A DNA stretch of 64,000 bases. It comes from a virus. The position numbers were made by a program, and so were the translations under genes. Location of the stretch: positions 1 through 64,000 of IMG/VR virus record IMGVR_UViG_3300029922_000015; one strand, written 5' to 3'. The notes below the pieces were generated by a model. It was given only the letters and a program-made list of their open reading frames with translations, was not told the DNA's origin and searched no databases. Position 1 is the first letter of the stretch, and every line of letters starts with the position of its first letter. Shown one piece after another: positions 53,199 to 61,274 of this stretch.

Positions 53199-53636
53199 TT
53201 AATTCGACGCGAATAATTTTTTACTCTTAATAGGCGAAATTAAAACAACATCGACAATTCGGGGAAATAATACAGCTAGAGCCTCGGCTTTCCTTTTGGA
53301 AGAAACCCATACGTCAATAACAAGAACATTAAAACCACGAAGTCTAGCCGCTTTTCGATGAATAACGTCTCGCCCTCCGCAGTCTTTAGCCAAGACTTTC
53401 ATCTTGTTACTTATATTTAACACCGATCCTTTGGGAATATAATTAAAATCAACGGCAGCGATACCCTCATGCAACCTATCTCCGTCGCAATCATACTTAC
53501 CGCCCACTTCCGAAGGAAAAAAGAAAGTTATTACCGCTTTAAAAGATTCGGAGGATTTAGGTATTTTTGTCGAACTGCCTATACTCATCCCAAAACACAA
53601 AAACCAAAAACACATTAAAATAAATATTTTTTTCAT
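53199..53636 (-). CDS. Secreted 3D/double-psi-barrel domain protein
   Basis: A 145-residue protein from ATG 53636, overlapping the GIY-YIG stop as ATGA. The N-terminus (MKKIFILMCFWFLCFGMSIG) is a signal peptide or signal anchor. The mature part has YDCDGDRLHEG, AVDFNYIPKGSVLNI, AKDCGG and LVIDVWVSSKRKAEAL, the Asp pattern of 3D (MltA/RlpA-type) domains that act on peptidoglycan. A cell-wall role, perhaps in lysis or exclusion, is inferred. Confidence 0.68.
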   Translation of the reverse strand: MKKIFILMCFWFLCFGMSIGSSTKIPKSSESFKAVITFFFPSEVGGKYDCDGDRLHEGIAAVDFNYIPKGSVLNISNKMKVLAKDCGGRDVIHRKAARLRGFNVLVIDVWVSSKRKAEALAVLFPRIVDVVLISPIKSKKLFASN

Positions 53637-54343
53637 ACATACTCCCATTTATATCCGAAAGCCGTATACAAATATCTCCGACCATTTTTATCGATGGTTT
53701 TATTACATACTTTAGATATACTACTCGTAGAGTTTGGTTTATTTAATACTATAGCGGCCAAATTTATAGAAGGCCAAATTTTAATAATCTCATTCGTATT
53801 AATATCTATTTGTTTGACCGATTTCCAAGTCTTAGAATGATTTCTATTTTTCTGCCCTTCTTTTATTTTTTGTAAAGATTCTGGAGAAAGAATTAATTTT
53901 CTATTTAAATTTATTTGTCTTAATTTTTCCTTAGTCTCTTCGGAGTGCTTTTTTCCGATCTTCCCCATTTTCGCTAAACTTAGCTTTTTTCTATGATCTG
54001 GAGTTTTAGGAATTCCGGCGGAACTTGTTCCGAAGGGTAACAAATTATATCCCACTTTATTATTTAAGGCGTTAAATTTTTCAATATAATATTTTTCTTT
54101 TTCTAAAAGTATTTTATCATCGATATAAATTTCAAAAGATTCTAAAATCTCTACATCGAAATTAATCCATTTATATTTTCTAATGGCGTTATTAATTGGA
54201 TAAGTGGCATAATAATGAGGAGATGTTTCGCTGACCTTATGCTGCCATAATCGGCGTCTTAAATTAATAGATTTCCCAATATAAATCTTATTGTTGAGTT
54301 TATTTCTTAATAAATAAATCCCCGCCCCCTGTGTCATTTTCAT
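53633..54343 (-). CDS. GIY-YIG homing endonuclease with NUMOD repeats
   Basis: A 236-residue protein. The nuclease domain is GIYLLRNKLNNKIYIGKSIN (8-27), with the following Arg (RRRLWQHK) and a Glu near 86. Then come NUMOD3-type motifs (TPDHRKKLSLAKMGKIGKKH) and a NUMOD1-like DNA-binding end (IWPSINLAAIVLNKPN). This is the I-TevI-like design. A consensus promoter abuts the first ATG, so the second Met (54337) may be the true leaderless start. It is AT-rich relative to neighbours. Confidence 0.9.
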   Translation of the reverse strand: MKMTQGAGIYLLRNKLNNKIYIGKSINLRRRLWQHKVSETSPHYYATYPINNAIRKYKWINFDVEILESFEIYIDDKILLEKEKYYIEKFNALNNKVGYNLLPFGTSSAGIPKTPDHRKKLSLAKMGKIGKKHSEETKEKLRQINLNRKLILSPESLQKIKEGQKNRNHSKTWKSVKQIDINTNEIIKIWPSINLAAIVLNKPNSTSSISKVCNKTIDKNGRRYLYTAFGYKWEYV

Positions 54344-54372
54344 ATTCTACTTAACTTTGTTTAAAAAGTCAA
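54344..54372 (-). promoter_or_regulatory. Sigma-70-type promoter touching the GIY-YIG start
   Basis: TTGACT (54372-54367), 17-nt spacer, TAGAAT (54349-54344), directly followed by ATG 54343. ATG 54337 lies 6 nt after the box, close to the expected transcript start. Confidence 0.75.
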
Positions 54373-54406
54373 GCTTTAACCTTTCTAAAATCGTGCAAAT
54401 TGCAAT

Positions 54407-55261
54407 TTAACGCTGTAAACTGAGCAACCATTCGACAAATTCAAAAGCGGAGACTATCCCGCCAACAACCGCTAAAATTCCCACTAAAATATTACCAAAT
54501 GTCGTTAGCCAACTCGTAACCTTCTTAGGTATCACCCACATGCCCTGCTTGATTAACTTTATTCTTTCCTCGTCTTCTTTGCGACGTTTTTCAGAATCTT
54601 CTAAAGAAGCCACTCTCTCTATCGTTTTGGATGTTTTACTGTTTAATGCAATAAATTGATTTTTAATTTCTTCTGTCACTTCGGCTACATGGCCGGCTTT
54701 TTCTTTAGCCGCTTGAGCCGCCGCCGCCGCCTTATCTAATTTCTCAAATAATTTAAAATTAGTTCTCTCTTGATTTGCGTTCTGCTCGTGTAAAACAAGC
54801 AAAATTTCACTCTGAGGAATATCCGCGCGTTTTAGCGCCAAGGAATGAACCGCGCTGCGCGCCCCGGTGTTATCGTCGGTTGTTTTTATTTTTAATTCGT
54901 ACCAAGCCTTCGTTAATTCTAAAATAAATTTCTCCGAATGTATCAGGATATCTTTGTCAAAAGAGCCATCTGCTCCTGCATCTTCCGCTTCTTTACGGAG
55001 TTGGGGCGATAAATAAGAACTCAAAACCCAAACAGAAACCGGACTTCCCCTTTTGAGTGATCTAACGCTATTTCCCAATTGGCTTTCGTGAGAGTCTGGA
55101 AGCTTTACATCTAATAAAATAATGTCGGGGGATTGGCTCTCTTTTAAATCCATTCCCGCTGCCAAAGTTTGAGCGAAAGATACACTATATGGATAGTCTT
55201 TTAAGATGGTCTTAATTAAGTTTTGTGTTTCTTGCTCGTCTTCTATAATTAAAAGCTTCAT
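54407..55261 (-). CDS. Response-regulator receiver domain with coiled coil and membrane anchor
   Basis: A 284-residue protein. Residues 1-115 form a receiver domain: acidic EDE at 7-9, phosphoacceptor D51 in IILLDVKLPDS, S82 in VLSSYLS and K103 in GSFDKDI. Residues about 150-230 are an Ala/Glu/Lys-rich coiled coil. The end (TTFGNILVGILAVVGGIVSA) is a membrane segment. There is no DNA-binding or enzymatic output domain. It may intercept host two-component phosphotransfer at the membrane. It faces the small HTH gene across a palindromic operator. Confidence 0.78.
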   Translation of the reverse strand: MKLLIIEDEQETQNLIKTILKDYPYSVSFAQTLAAGMDLKESQSPDIILLDVKLPDSHESQLGNSVRSLKRGSPVSVWVLSSYLSPQLRKEAEDAGADGSFDKDILIHSEKFILELTKAWYELKIKTTDDNTGARSAVHSLALKRADIPQSEILLVLHEQNANQERTNFKLFEKLDKAAAAAQAAKEKAGHVAEVTEEIKNQFIALNSKTSKTIERVASLEDSEKRRKEDEERIKLIKQGMWVIPKKVTSWLTTFGNILVGILAVVGGIVSAFEFVEWLLSLQR

Positions 55262-55270
55262 TGTGCTAAT

Positions 55271-55302
55271 ATTTACACGAAAATTGTCATTACCGTGTAA
55301 AT
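55271..55302. promoter_or_regulatory. Perfect 9-bp inverted repeat between divergent genes (operator candidate)
   Basis: ATTTACACG (55271-55279) and CGTGTAAAT (55294-55302), 14 nt apart. It overlaps the predicted -10 regions in both directions, including TAAATT 5 nt before ATG 55309, so a bound dimer could control both genes. Confidence 0.6.
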
Positions 55303-55308
55303 TAGTAT

Positions 55309-55446
55309 ATGAGCAAGGAGTGGCGAGAGGCTGATCTTTTATATTTGAAGGGTAACTATCGCAAAATGCGGATAGGTAAAATCGCTAAAGATTTAAAACG
55401 CACGATTCCTGCTATTATAAAGAAATGTAAAGCTCTAGACCTTTAG
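55309..55446 (+). CDS. Small SANT/Myb- or HTH-like DNA-binding protein (45 aa)
   Basis: A 45-residue rightward gene inside the leftward block. The sequence (WREADLLYLKGNYRKMRIGK, then IAKDLKRTIPAIIKKCKALD L, spaced here) has the W-x-x-D-L spacing and IAK-x-LKR-T-x-x-AI recognition helix of GcrA/SANT-like modules. It is divergent from the receiver gene, with an inverted repeat between. Its last 12 nt overlap the end of the next leftward gene. Confidence 0.6.
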   Translation: MSKEWREADLLYLKGNYRKMRIGKIAKDLKRTIPAIIKKCKALDL

Positions 55447-55605
55447 TTCTTCTATTAAAGATACTCTGAGTTCTAACAACAATTTATCTATCTCTTTTTC
55501 GGTTAAGGGCCGTCTTTCGGAAGCAATAACTTTCCAAGTGTCTAGCTTTAAGGGGTTCATCTCATTTACTTTTCCGAAAGATAGATTATAATAGAAGTAT
55601 TTCAT
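55435..55605 (-). CDS. Small hypothetical protein after nrdA (56 aa)
   Basis: Starts at ATG 55605 in a TAATG overlap with nrdA (MKYFYYNLSFGKVNEMNPLK). The upstream-extended frame lies in nrdA. The C-terminal half is helical and acidic (TEKEIDKLLLELRVSLIEEL). Unknown family. Coupling suggests a nucleotide-metabolism or regulatory partner. Confidence 0.5.
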   Translation of the reverse strand: MKYFYYNLSFGKVNEMNPLKLDTWKVIASERRPLTEKEIDKLLLELRVSLIEELKV

Positions 55606-57251
55606 TAGCCCTCGCAAGCGATACAAGCTAAAAGATTTCTTCCTAATTCTTGAGCCGGATTAGTTCCGCGTTGATAATAAAAGGACTTAATTCCATTTTC
55701 CCATCCAAAAATAAGAAGCTGATTTACATCCTTAACTGAAGTTTTAGGATGAATCATCAAATTAAGAGATTGAGATTGGTCTATGTATTTTTGTCTAGCT
55801 ACGGCTTGAATTACAATTTCTTTTTGGCTGATTTCCCCGAATGTCTTAAACACTTCCTTTTCCGTATCTGATAGAAACGATAAATGCTGTACTGAGCCGC
55901 CCTTAACAAGAATTCCATTCCAAATTTCGGGGGTGTTTTTTTCATATTTTTTAAGGACTTGTTTTAGATGCCAATTCTTGAATGTGAATTTCCCTTTCGC
56001 TAAGTCCTTAACGAAATAATTGCTATTTAAAGGCTCAATTGAAGGGGATACTTGACCGAGAATGAACGAGCTAGAAGTTGTCGGCGCGACAGCCATTCGA
56101 GTAACATTTCTCAGTCCGTACCCCTTCAAGAGTTCGGGTTCTCCAAATTGTTCGGCCATTTCCTTAGACGCTTTTAACGTTCTATCATTTATAGCTTTCC
56201 AAATTTCAACATTTAGAAACTTCGCGGGCATCGATTCAAAGGGAATCATTTTGCGCTGCAATAAAGAATGCCAGCCTAGAACACCCAATCCTAATGCTCT
56301 TTGAGTCTTGGCGAAATTGTGAGCCGGAGCCATGTACTGAATTTTTTCAGTCTTATCGATATACTCAGTCATCACCGCGTCTAGGAAATAAGTTAACGTT
56401 TCAATAGCGTCCGTTTCCTTGATTTCGTCCCAATGTAACAAATTTAATGAAGATAGGTTGCAAACAAAACTATCCGTCGGCGAAGAATGCAAGGCTATCT
56501 CCGAGCACAGATTGGAAGCGTAAATCTTTAACCCCTTGTCTTTGTAAACTTCAGGAGCGCGTTTATTTACATTATCAGTAAAGAATAAATAAGGATAGCC
56601 AGATTCGAAACGCTTTTGAATGACCTTAGCCCAAATATCGCGCTTCTTTTTATCGCCTTCTATCATTTCCTTCATCCATTTATCAGAAATACAAATACCA
56701 ATACTCATGGCTTGGATTGGATTTCCCTCCCCTCGGATTTGGAGAAATTCTAAGATATCAGGATGTTCAATCGGAAGATAAGCCGCGAAGGAGCCTCTGC
56801 GAACGGATGATTGAGATACAACGTTTGTTACCGTATCAAACAACTGCATAAAGTGGACAGGGCCACTGGATTCTCCACCAACACTAATTTTCGCGCCTCG
56901 TTCTCTCAAAGCTCCGAAATAAGCAGAAGTACCCGCTCCATGCTTTGTCATCATACCAACTTCGGCTTGTTTTTCGAGAATAGAATCTAGGGTATCATCT
57001 ATGTAACTTCCATTGCAAGAACAAGGTAATCCTCGCTTGTTTCCAAAGTTTACCCAAACTGGAGTAGATAGGCTAAAATAGCCTTTTTTCATATACCCTT
57101 CGAACTTGTGAGCAAAGCCTTTAATACCAAGAATTTTCTCAGCCGTTCTAGCTATATGATGAATTCTTTGTTCCGGTTCTTCTCCTTCCGCTAGGTAGTC
57201 TCGATTTAAGAAAGTGCGCGAATCCCGATTAAGCCAATAGTAGTCTTCCAT
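55605..57251 (-). CDS. nrdA: Ribonucleotide reductase large subunit (class I)
   Basis: A 548-residue NrdA. The radical-site motif is NLCSEIALHSSP, the partner Cys is in SFVCNLSSLNL, and the N-terminal redox Cys is in GLPCSCNGSY. The C-terminus ends LLACIACEG, a shuttle C-x-x-C. There is no N-terminal ATP cone, so the subunit is short and probably lacks the usual overall activity control. It makes dNDPs with the NrdB encoded at 60306-61274. Confidence 0.93.
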   Translation of the reverse strand: MEDYYWLNRDSRTFLNRDYLAEGEEPEQRIHHIARTAEKILGIKGFAHKFEGYMKKGYFSLSTPVWVNFGNKRGLPCSCNGSYIDDTLDSILEKQAEVGMMTKHGAGTSAYFGALRERGAKISVGGESSGPVHFMQLFDTVTNVVSQSSVRRGSFAAYLPIEHPDILEFLQIRGEGNPIQAMSIGICISDKWMKEMIEGDKKKRDIWAKVIQKRFESGYPYLFFTDNVNKRAPEVYKDKGLKIYASNLCSEIALHSSPTDSFVCNLSSLNLLHWDEIKETDAIETLTYFLDAVMTEYIDKTEKIQYMAPAHNFAKTQRALGLGVLGWHSLLQRKMIPFESMPAKFLNVEIWKAINDRTLKASKEMAEQFGEPELLKGYGLRNVTRMAVAPTTSSSFILGQVSPSIEPLNSNYFVKDLAKGKFTFKNWHLKQVLKKYEKNTPEIWNGILVKGGSVQHLSFLSDTEKEVFKTFGEISQKEIVIQAVARQKYIDQSQSLNLMIHPKTSVKDVNQLLIFGWENGIKSFYYQRGTNPAQELGRNLLACIACEG

Positions 57252-57253
57252 AA

Positions 57254-58096
57254 TTAGTAAACAATGTCTCTTACAACGTCATCGATGGCAATGTTATCAC
57301 AGCCTCCGCCCGCGTAAAAATTAGTTGCGAGGTTATTAAAATTTGTGGGAGCCAACGCTAAGTGATTAGAATGATGATTGGGCAACCAGTTTGTTATCAA
57401 CGAAATCTGTTTTATTCCCAAGGCTCCCATTGCCCATGAAAATCCAGAATCGGTTCCTATATAAATTTGGCAATTCGAAGCTAAACGAATTTGTTCTATT
57501 AAGGACAAATCATTATAGATTCTGTGAGCACAAGGGATATGTTCGTCATTCGGATGTCCGAATTGAAGAATGTAAAATCCTTTTCTAATCAATTTATTAG
57601 ATAATTCGTTCCACCATCTAGTTGAAGGGGAGCGATGTTTGTCCTTACTATACCCCGCTGTGGTATGAATGGCAACGGTCTGATATTTAGCCTTAATCTC
57701 CCAAAGAGGTTTTAAAGTAGGAGTTTGTAATGTCTTAGGCAAAGATTGAAAAGCTTCAAAATATTGCTCGCCCGCCATTAGTATAGTTTCCTCAACACAA
57801 TTGCGATAATTGTACCAGTCGGGTTCGCGCGGATGGTTTGGGGTTGGGTTAATAAATAAGTCAAATTTATTCTTGATCCAAATATGTTCTGCGTCGTTTA
57901 GCCATTCTTCATCTCTGGTAATATAGATAGAATCGATTCCGGGCTGATCGATATATAACGGGGAAGCCTGAATGCATTTTCTGCAAATCGGCCACGTTAA
58001 ATCAATATCTCCATACATTGATTGCAATGTTGGAATTAACGGGAGACACATTAGAGAGTCTCCGATGAGCCCGCCACGCCCGCCAAAAATCTTCAT
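57254..58096 (-). CDS. GT9-family glycosyltransferase
   Basis: A 280-residue protein. The N-terminus (KIFGGRGGLIGDSLMCLPLI) carries the GT9 GD motif. The C-terminal domain has LASNCQIYIGTDSGFSWAMG and ALGIKQISLITNW, the donor-binding region. It is an ADP-heptose:LPS transferase-type fold, but the substrate may differ. It begins by ATGA overlap with the FkbM-like gene and ends 2 nt before nrdA. Confidence 0.82.
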   Translation of the reverse strand: MKIFGGRGGLIGDSLMCLPLIPTLQSMYGDIDLTWPICRKCIQASPLYIDQPGIDSIYITRDEEWLNDAEHIWIKNKFDLFINPTPNHPREPDWYNYRNCVEETILMAGEQYFEAFQSLPKTLQTPTLKPLWEIKAKYQTVAIHTTAGYSKDKHRSPSTRWWNELSNKLIRKGFYILQFGHPNDEHIPCAHRIYNDLSLIEQIRLASNCQIYIGTDSGFSWAMGALGIKQISLITNWLPNHHSNHLALAPTNFNNLATNFYAGGGCDNIAIDDVVRDIVY

Positions 58097-58743
58097 AGTT
58101 TTTCTTTCGGAATTAGAATACGACCAGTGTGTGTTTTAGGAACTGGATTATAGTCGCCCATAATTTCATTACCATTATTGTCTAGCATAATATAATCGTG
58201 CTTTTTTAAATCATTGAAATCAAATCCGCCCTCATCGGGATATAACCAATGAGGATTATCTTTGTAGTTTTGGGGCTCGATTCCTCGCGGGGCGACGTGA
58301 ACCTCTACGAAAATAATTGGGCGAGAGGAAGTAAATAGGAAATCAAAGGTATTCAATAACATACTCTCCATACCCTCAATATCAATCTTAACGAAATCCG
58401 GTAAAAGGAGATTATTTTCGTCAATGAAATCTCTTAGAATAACGTATTTAATTGGTTGCTCTCCATCTTGAGGCACTGGTTTTCTAGAGTCTGTGCAATC
58501 TCTAAAACGAGTAATACATTCATATGATTTTGTATGTAATGCTACCTTATAGCAATAAACAGAAAGGTTCTTTTTTGTATTCTCCGCCAATTCATCGAAA
58601 TTATTATTAGAAGGCTCGAAAGCATAAACAGGTTTAGCTCCCAACTTAGCAAAGTAATTTGCATGTTCTCCTATAAATGCTCCGATATCATAAACAATGG
58701 AATCGGGCTTTACATATTTATCGTATATTTGAAAATCGTTCAT
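58093..58743 (-). CDS. FkbM-family SAM-dependent methyltransferase
   Basis: A 216-residue methyltransferase. SAM motif I is VYDIGAFIGEHANYFAKLGA (about 17-36). Motif IV-like PDFVKIDIEGMESMLLNT is the FkbM signature. HWLYPDEGGFDFNDLKKHDY follows. It probably O-methylates a sugar in the glycan made by the neighbouring transferases. It overlaps both neighbours by ATGA. Confidence 0.87.
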   Translation of the reverse strand: MNDFQIYDKYVKPDSIVYDIGAFIGEHANYFAKLGAKPVYAFEPSNNNFDELAENTKKNLSVYCYKVALHTKSYECITRFRDCTDSRKPVPQDGEQPIKYVILRDFIDENNLLLPDFVKIDIEGMESMLLNTFDFLFTSSRPIIFVEVHVAPRGIEPQNYKDNPHWLYPDEGGFDFNDLKKHDYIMLDNNGNEIMGDYNPVPKTHTGRILIPKEKL

Positions 58744-59921
58744 ATATTATTTAATATTTTGCAAAGACTATCGATGTCTTTATATTGTAACTTTTTAGAC
58801 AAACCTACATAGAATCCATGCTCGTGAACCCACAAAGCATTTTTGAAACTTTCTTTATGATATCGTTTTAAAGGAGGTTGTAAAGTAATGCAACTTCCGA
58901 TAATGGGGCGCGTTTCCCATCCCGCCGAATTCAAAATCTCCTTGCAACGAGGCATCTTTCTGTCTAATCTAAGAATAGGAAGGGAAAATAGAATATGTTG
59001 GGCTGCTTGTCCGGTTATAATAGAATAAGGTAACGTATATAAGCTTTTATTAAGTTCATTATAAAAACGCCAACCCATTAATTTACTATGATTTTTACTA
59101 CTATCTATTCTTTCGAAATCTTGTAAAGCGAACATAGCATTTAAGTCTGTAGTCCGCCAATTCGTCCCTAGCGTAGCAAAAAGGAATTGTTTATCGAAAG
59201 TAAAATTATCGTGTTCTAAAGCTCGACGCCACTCATTCTTCTCTCCTAAAGATCGAATAAGACCATGATTTCTTAAAGTTTTTCCAAACTCGTAATCTTC
59301 TGAGTTTTCAAAGAAAACAAACCCCATTTCAATTCCGTTCAATTGATGAGCGTGATAGGCGCTTAAGGATGTCAGTCTGGTTTGCGATAAAATAGAACAT
59401 CCATCATAATTGGAATATAAATTCTCGCAAGAATCCAACCACAATTCCGCCTTATACTTCGAAGCCAAAGACTTTAAGATATTAAAATCTGGACAAAAAC
59501 CAATTAAGGCGGTCGGCCAAATAATACAATTCTTGTTTTTATTCGCTTTTAAAATTTCTTCGAGCATGTTATAATCGAACGAGAAATCTTCGAGATTAAT
59601 ATCGCAAAACTCTACTTTATATCCAGACATAATAGCTGGAGAAACGCTACTCATCCAAGTAACGGCGGGCGCGATAACTAGAGCTTTCTTAAATTTATTA
59701 GGATACTTTTGTTTCCAAAGCTCAAAAATCAAATGATTGGCCGCGCTTCCGCTAGAAACCGCCAAACAAAGACGACCATATTTGTGCATCATCTTTCCTT
59801 CTAACTCGGCTACTTTGTCGCCCATAGTTAAACGATTTTCTTTGCTTAAAATAAAAGCAGAAATTCTTAGCCTATCCGCATAAGTAAACGGATCGGTTTG
59901 TAATGGATACTTAAACTTCAT
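58740..59921 (-). CDS. ColD/RfbH-like PLP-dependent sugar 3-dehydratase (His in place of Lys)
   Basis: A 393-residue DegT/DnrJ-fold protein. PLP-phosphate and ring contacts lie in AVSSGSAANHL (about 54-64) and LWLDSCENL (D163). At the Schiff-base Lys position the sequence is YHAHQLNGIEMG, where H192 aligns with the catalytic His of ColD and RfbH (YPAHHITMGEGG), so it should deoxygenate C3 rather than transaminate. TNWRTTDLNAMFALQDFERI also matches. With Gmd it could make a GDP-4-keto-3,6-dideoxyhexose. It overlaps fkbM by ATGA. Confidence 0.78.
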   Translation of the reverse strand: MKFKYPLQTDPFTYADRLRISAFILSKENRLTMGDKVAELEGKMMHKYGRLCLAVSSGSAANHLIFELWKQKYPNKFKKALVIAPAVTWMSSVSPAIMSGYKVEFCDINLEDFSFDYNMLEEILKANKNKNCIIWPTALIGFCPDFNILKSLASKYKAELWLDSCENLYSNYDGCSILSQTRLTSLSAYHAHQLNGIEMGFVFFENSEDYEFGKTLRNHGLIRSLGEKNEWRRALEHDNFTFDKQFLFATLGTNWRTTDLNAMFALQDFERIDSSKNHSKLMGWRFYNELNKSLYTLPYSIITGQAAQHILFSLPILRLDRKMPRCKEILNSAGWETRPIIGSCITLQPPLKRYHKESFKNALWVHEHGFYVGLSKKLQYKDIDSLCKILNNI

Positions 59922-60306
59922 TATATTTGCCTGTTTTGAATTCAGTCACGTCAGAATCAAAAAATTTTTGTTGAAGTTTTTTCTTACATTCATATCTCAA
60001 CAAATTAAGTTGAGCCACTTCATAAGCCGAAACATGATTCCCTTTGGTTTCATCTTCCGCTATATCAACGGATTTGAATACTTCAAAATTAGCATCACGC
60101 AAAGCGCGATATTCGGGAGAAGTCTTTATTTTCCAATATAAATCTCCTAATTGTTCTTGTAGCTCCATAAACATTTGTATTTCGGCGGTAGAAACCTGCT
60201 TCCATTTTTCCAAATCTCGGACGCAATCTAATTTGGACATTTTAACTTCAAGAATCGAAAGCATATCAAAACATGCAGCCGCATCTATACTTATTTTCAG
60301 TTTCAT
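59911..60306 (-). CDS. DUF6165-like helical protein (131 aa)
   Basis: A 131-residue, mostly helical protein. The opening ISIDAAACFDMLSILEVKMS resembles a small family often found near phage and bacterial sugar genes (pattern LSILEIK). No catalytic residues stand out. Its ATG overlaps the nrdB stop (TAATG), and it overlaps the next gene by 11 nt. Confidence 0.55.
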   Translation of the reverse strand: MKLKISIDAAACFDMLSILEVKMSKLDCVRDLEKWKQVSTAEIQMFMELQEQLGDLYWKIKTSPEYRALRDANFEVFKSVDIAEDETKGNHVSAYEVAQLNLLRYECKKKLQQKFFDSDVTEFKTGKYNEV

Positions 60307-61274
60307 TAAAATAATTCCTCTCCATTAAAAGACTTGCCCTTCTTCGCGTATTCGGTCGGGCGCTTATGGAAAAAGTCCGTTGCGCTATTTCCTAAAACAT
60401 CTTCATCAAACCATACCAATGCTGGATAATCGATATCTTCTATAAACAAAGCGTCAAACCCGATTTGAACCAAGGATTCGTTGATTCTTTTTTTAACAAA
60501 AGCTTTGAGAATTTCCGCGTCCAATCCTTGAGCCTTGAAATCGCCAACAATCCAATCAATCATTCTAGATTCCGCTTTGAACGCCTCGTTAGCTTCATGC
60601 GAAACGATTTCACTTAATTCCTTGTCAAACAATTCTGGATGTTCTTTGCGAATCGTATTGATTAGTTTAATGCCGACTTGAGCGTGGATAAGTTCTTCTT
60701 TCTTTGTATAATCAACTTGTTGACCAGTATCTTTAAGTACGTTCTTGTAACGGTTAAACCAAAGGATAATATAGAACTGACTGAATAAGGACACATTTTC
60801 GATAAATAAGGTAAATAGAATTAATGAATAGACGTACTGCTTCTTGGAATCTTTATAGTATTTGTGAAGGTATTTGCGGAGATAATTAACGCGCCCTTGA
60901 ACGACTTCCAGTTTCAGGTTTTCCTCGAAAATATCCTCCAAGCCAAGTATGGACAAAAGGCGCTCATAGGCTTCGTTGTGGATAACTTCTACGTTTGCCA
61001 TCACATAACCCAAGTCGGTTAGCGCGGGATGCGGCAAATTATCGCCGAGCTTCGCCCAAAACTTCTTGACCGCAACTTCAATCTGGCCGATTGCAGAGAG
61101 AGTTTTGACGACGATATCTCGTTCTTCTTCGGTGAGTTTAGTCTTAAATTCTTGAATGTCTGACTGAAAGGAAAATTCATTGCTTGTCCAAAATCCATTA
61201 TGCATACTTTCGATGAACTCCCTAGTCCAAGGATAGTGATTAGGCTTGCGAGATATTTGTTCTTCGAAAATCAT
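60306..61274 (-). CDS. nrdB: Ribonucleotide reductase small subunit
   Basis: A 322-residue ferritin-fold NrdB. The first metal site and radical region is NVEVIHNEAYERLLSI: Glu, His and, four residues later, Tyr, as for the radical Tyr122 of E. coli. A second helix pair has SEIVSHEANEAFKAESRMID. The C-terminus (KKGKSFNGEELF) is the NrdA-binding tail. Six genes, including a glycan set, separate it from nrdA. Confidence 0.9.
   Translation of the reverse strand: MIFEEQISRKPNHYPWTREFIESMHNGFWTSNEFSFQSDIQEFKTKLTEEERDIVVKTLSAIGQIEVAVKKFWAKLGDNLPHPALTDLGYVMANVEVIHNEAYERLLSILGLEDIFEENLKLEVVQGRVNYLRKYLHKYYKDSKKQYVYSLILFTLFIENVSLFSQFYIILWFNRYKNVLKDTGQQVDYTKKEELIHAQVGIKLINTIRKEHPELFDKELSEIVSHEANEAFKAESRMIDWIVGDFKAQGLDAEILKAFVKKRINESLVQIGFDALFIEDIDYPALVWFDEDVLGNSATDFFHKRPTEYAKKGKSFNGEELF

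Noticed and set aside
54397-54408. 12-bp palindrome AAATTGCAATTT as an operator
   Set aside because: It overlaps the stop of the receiver gene, is AT-rich and short enough to be chance.
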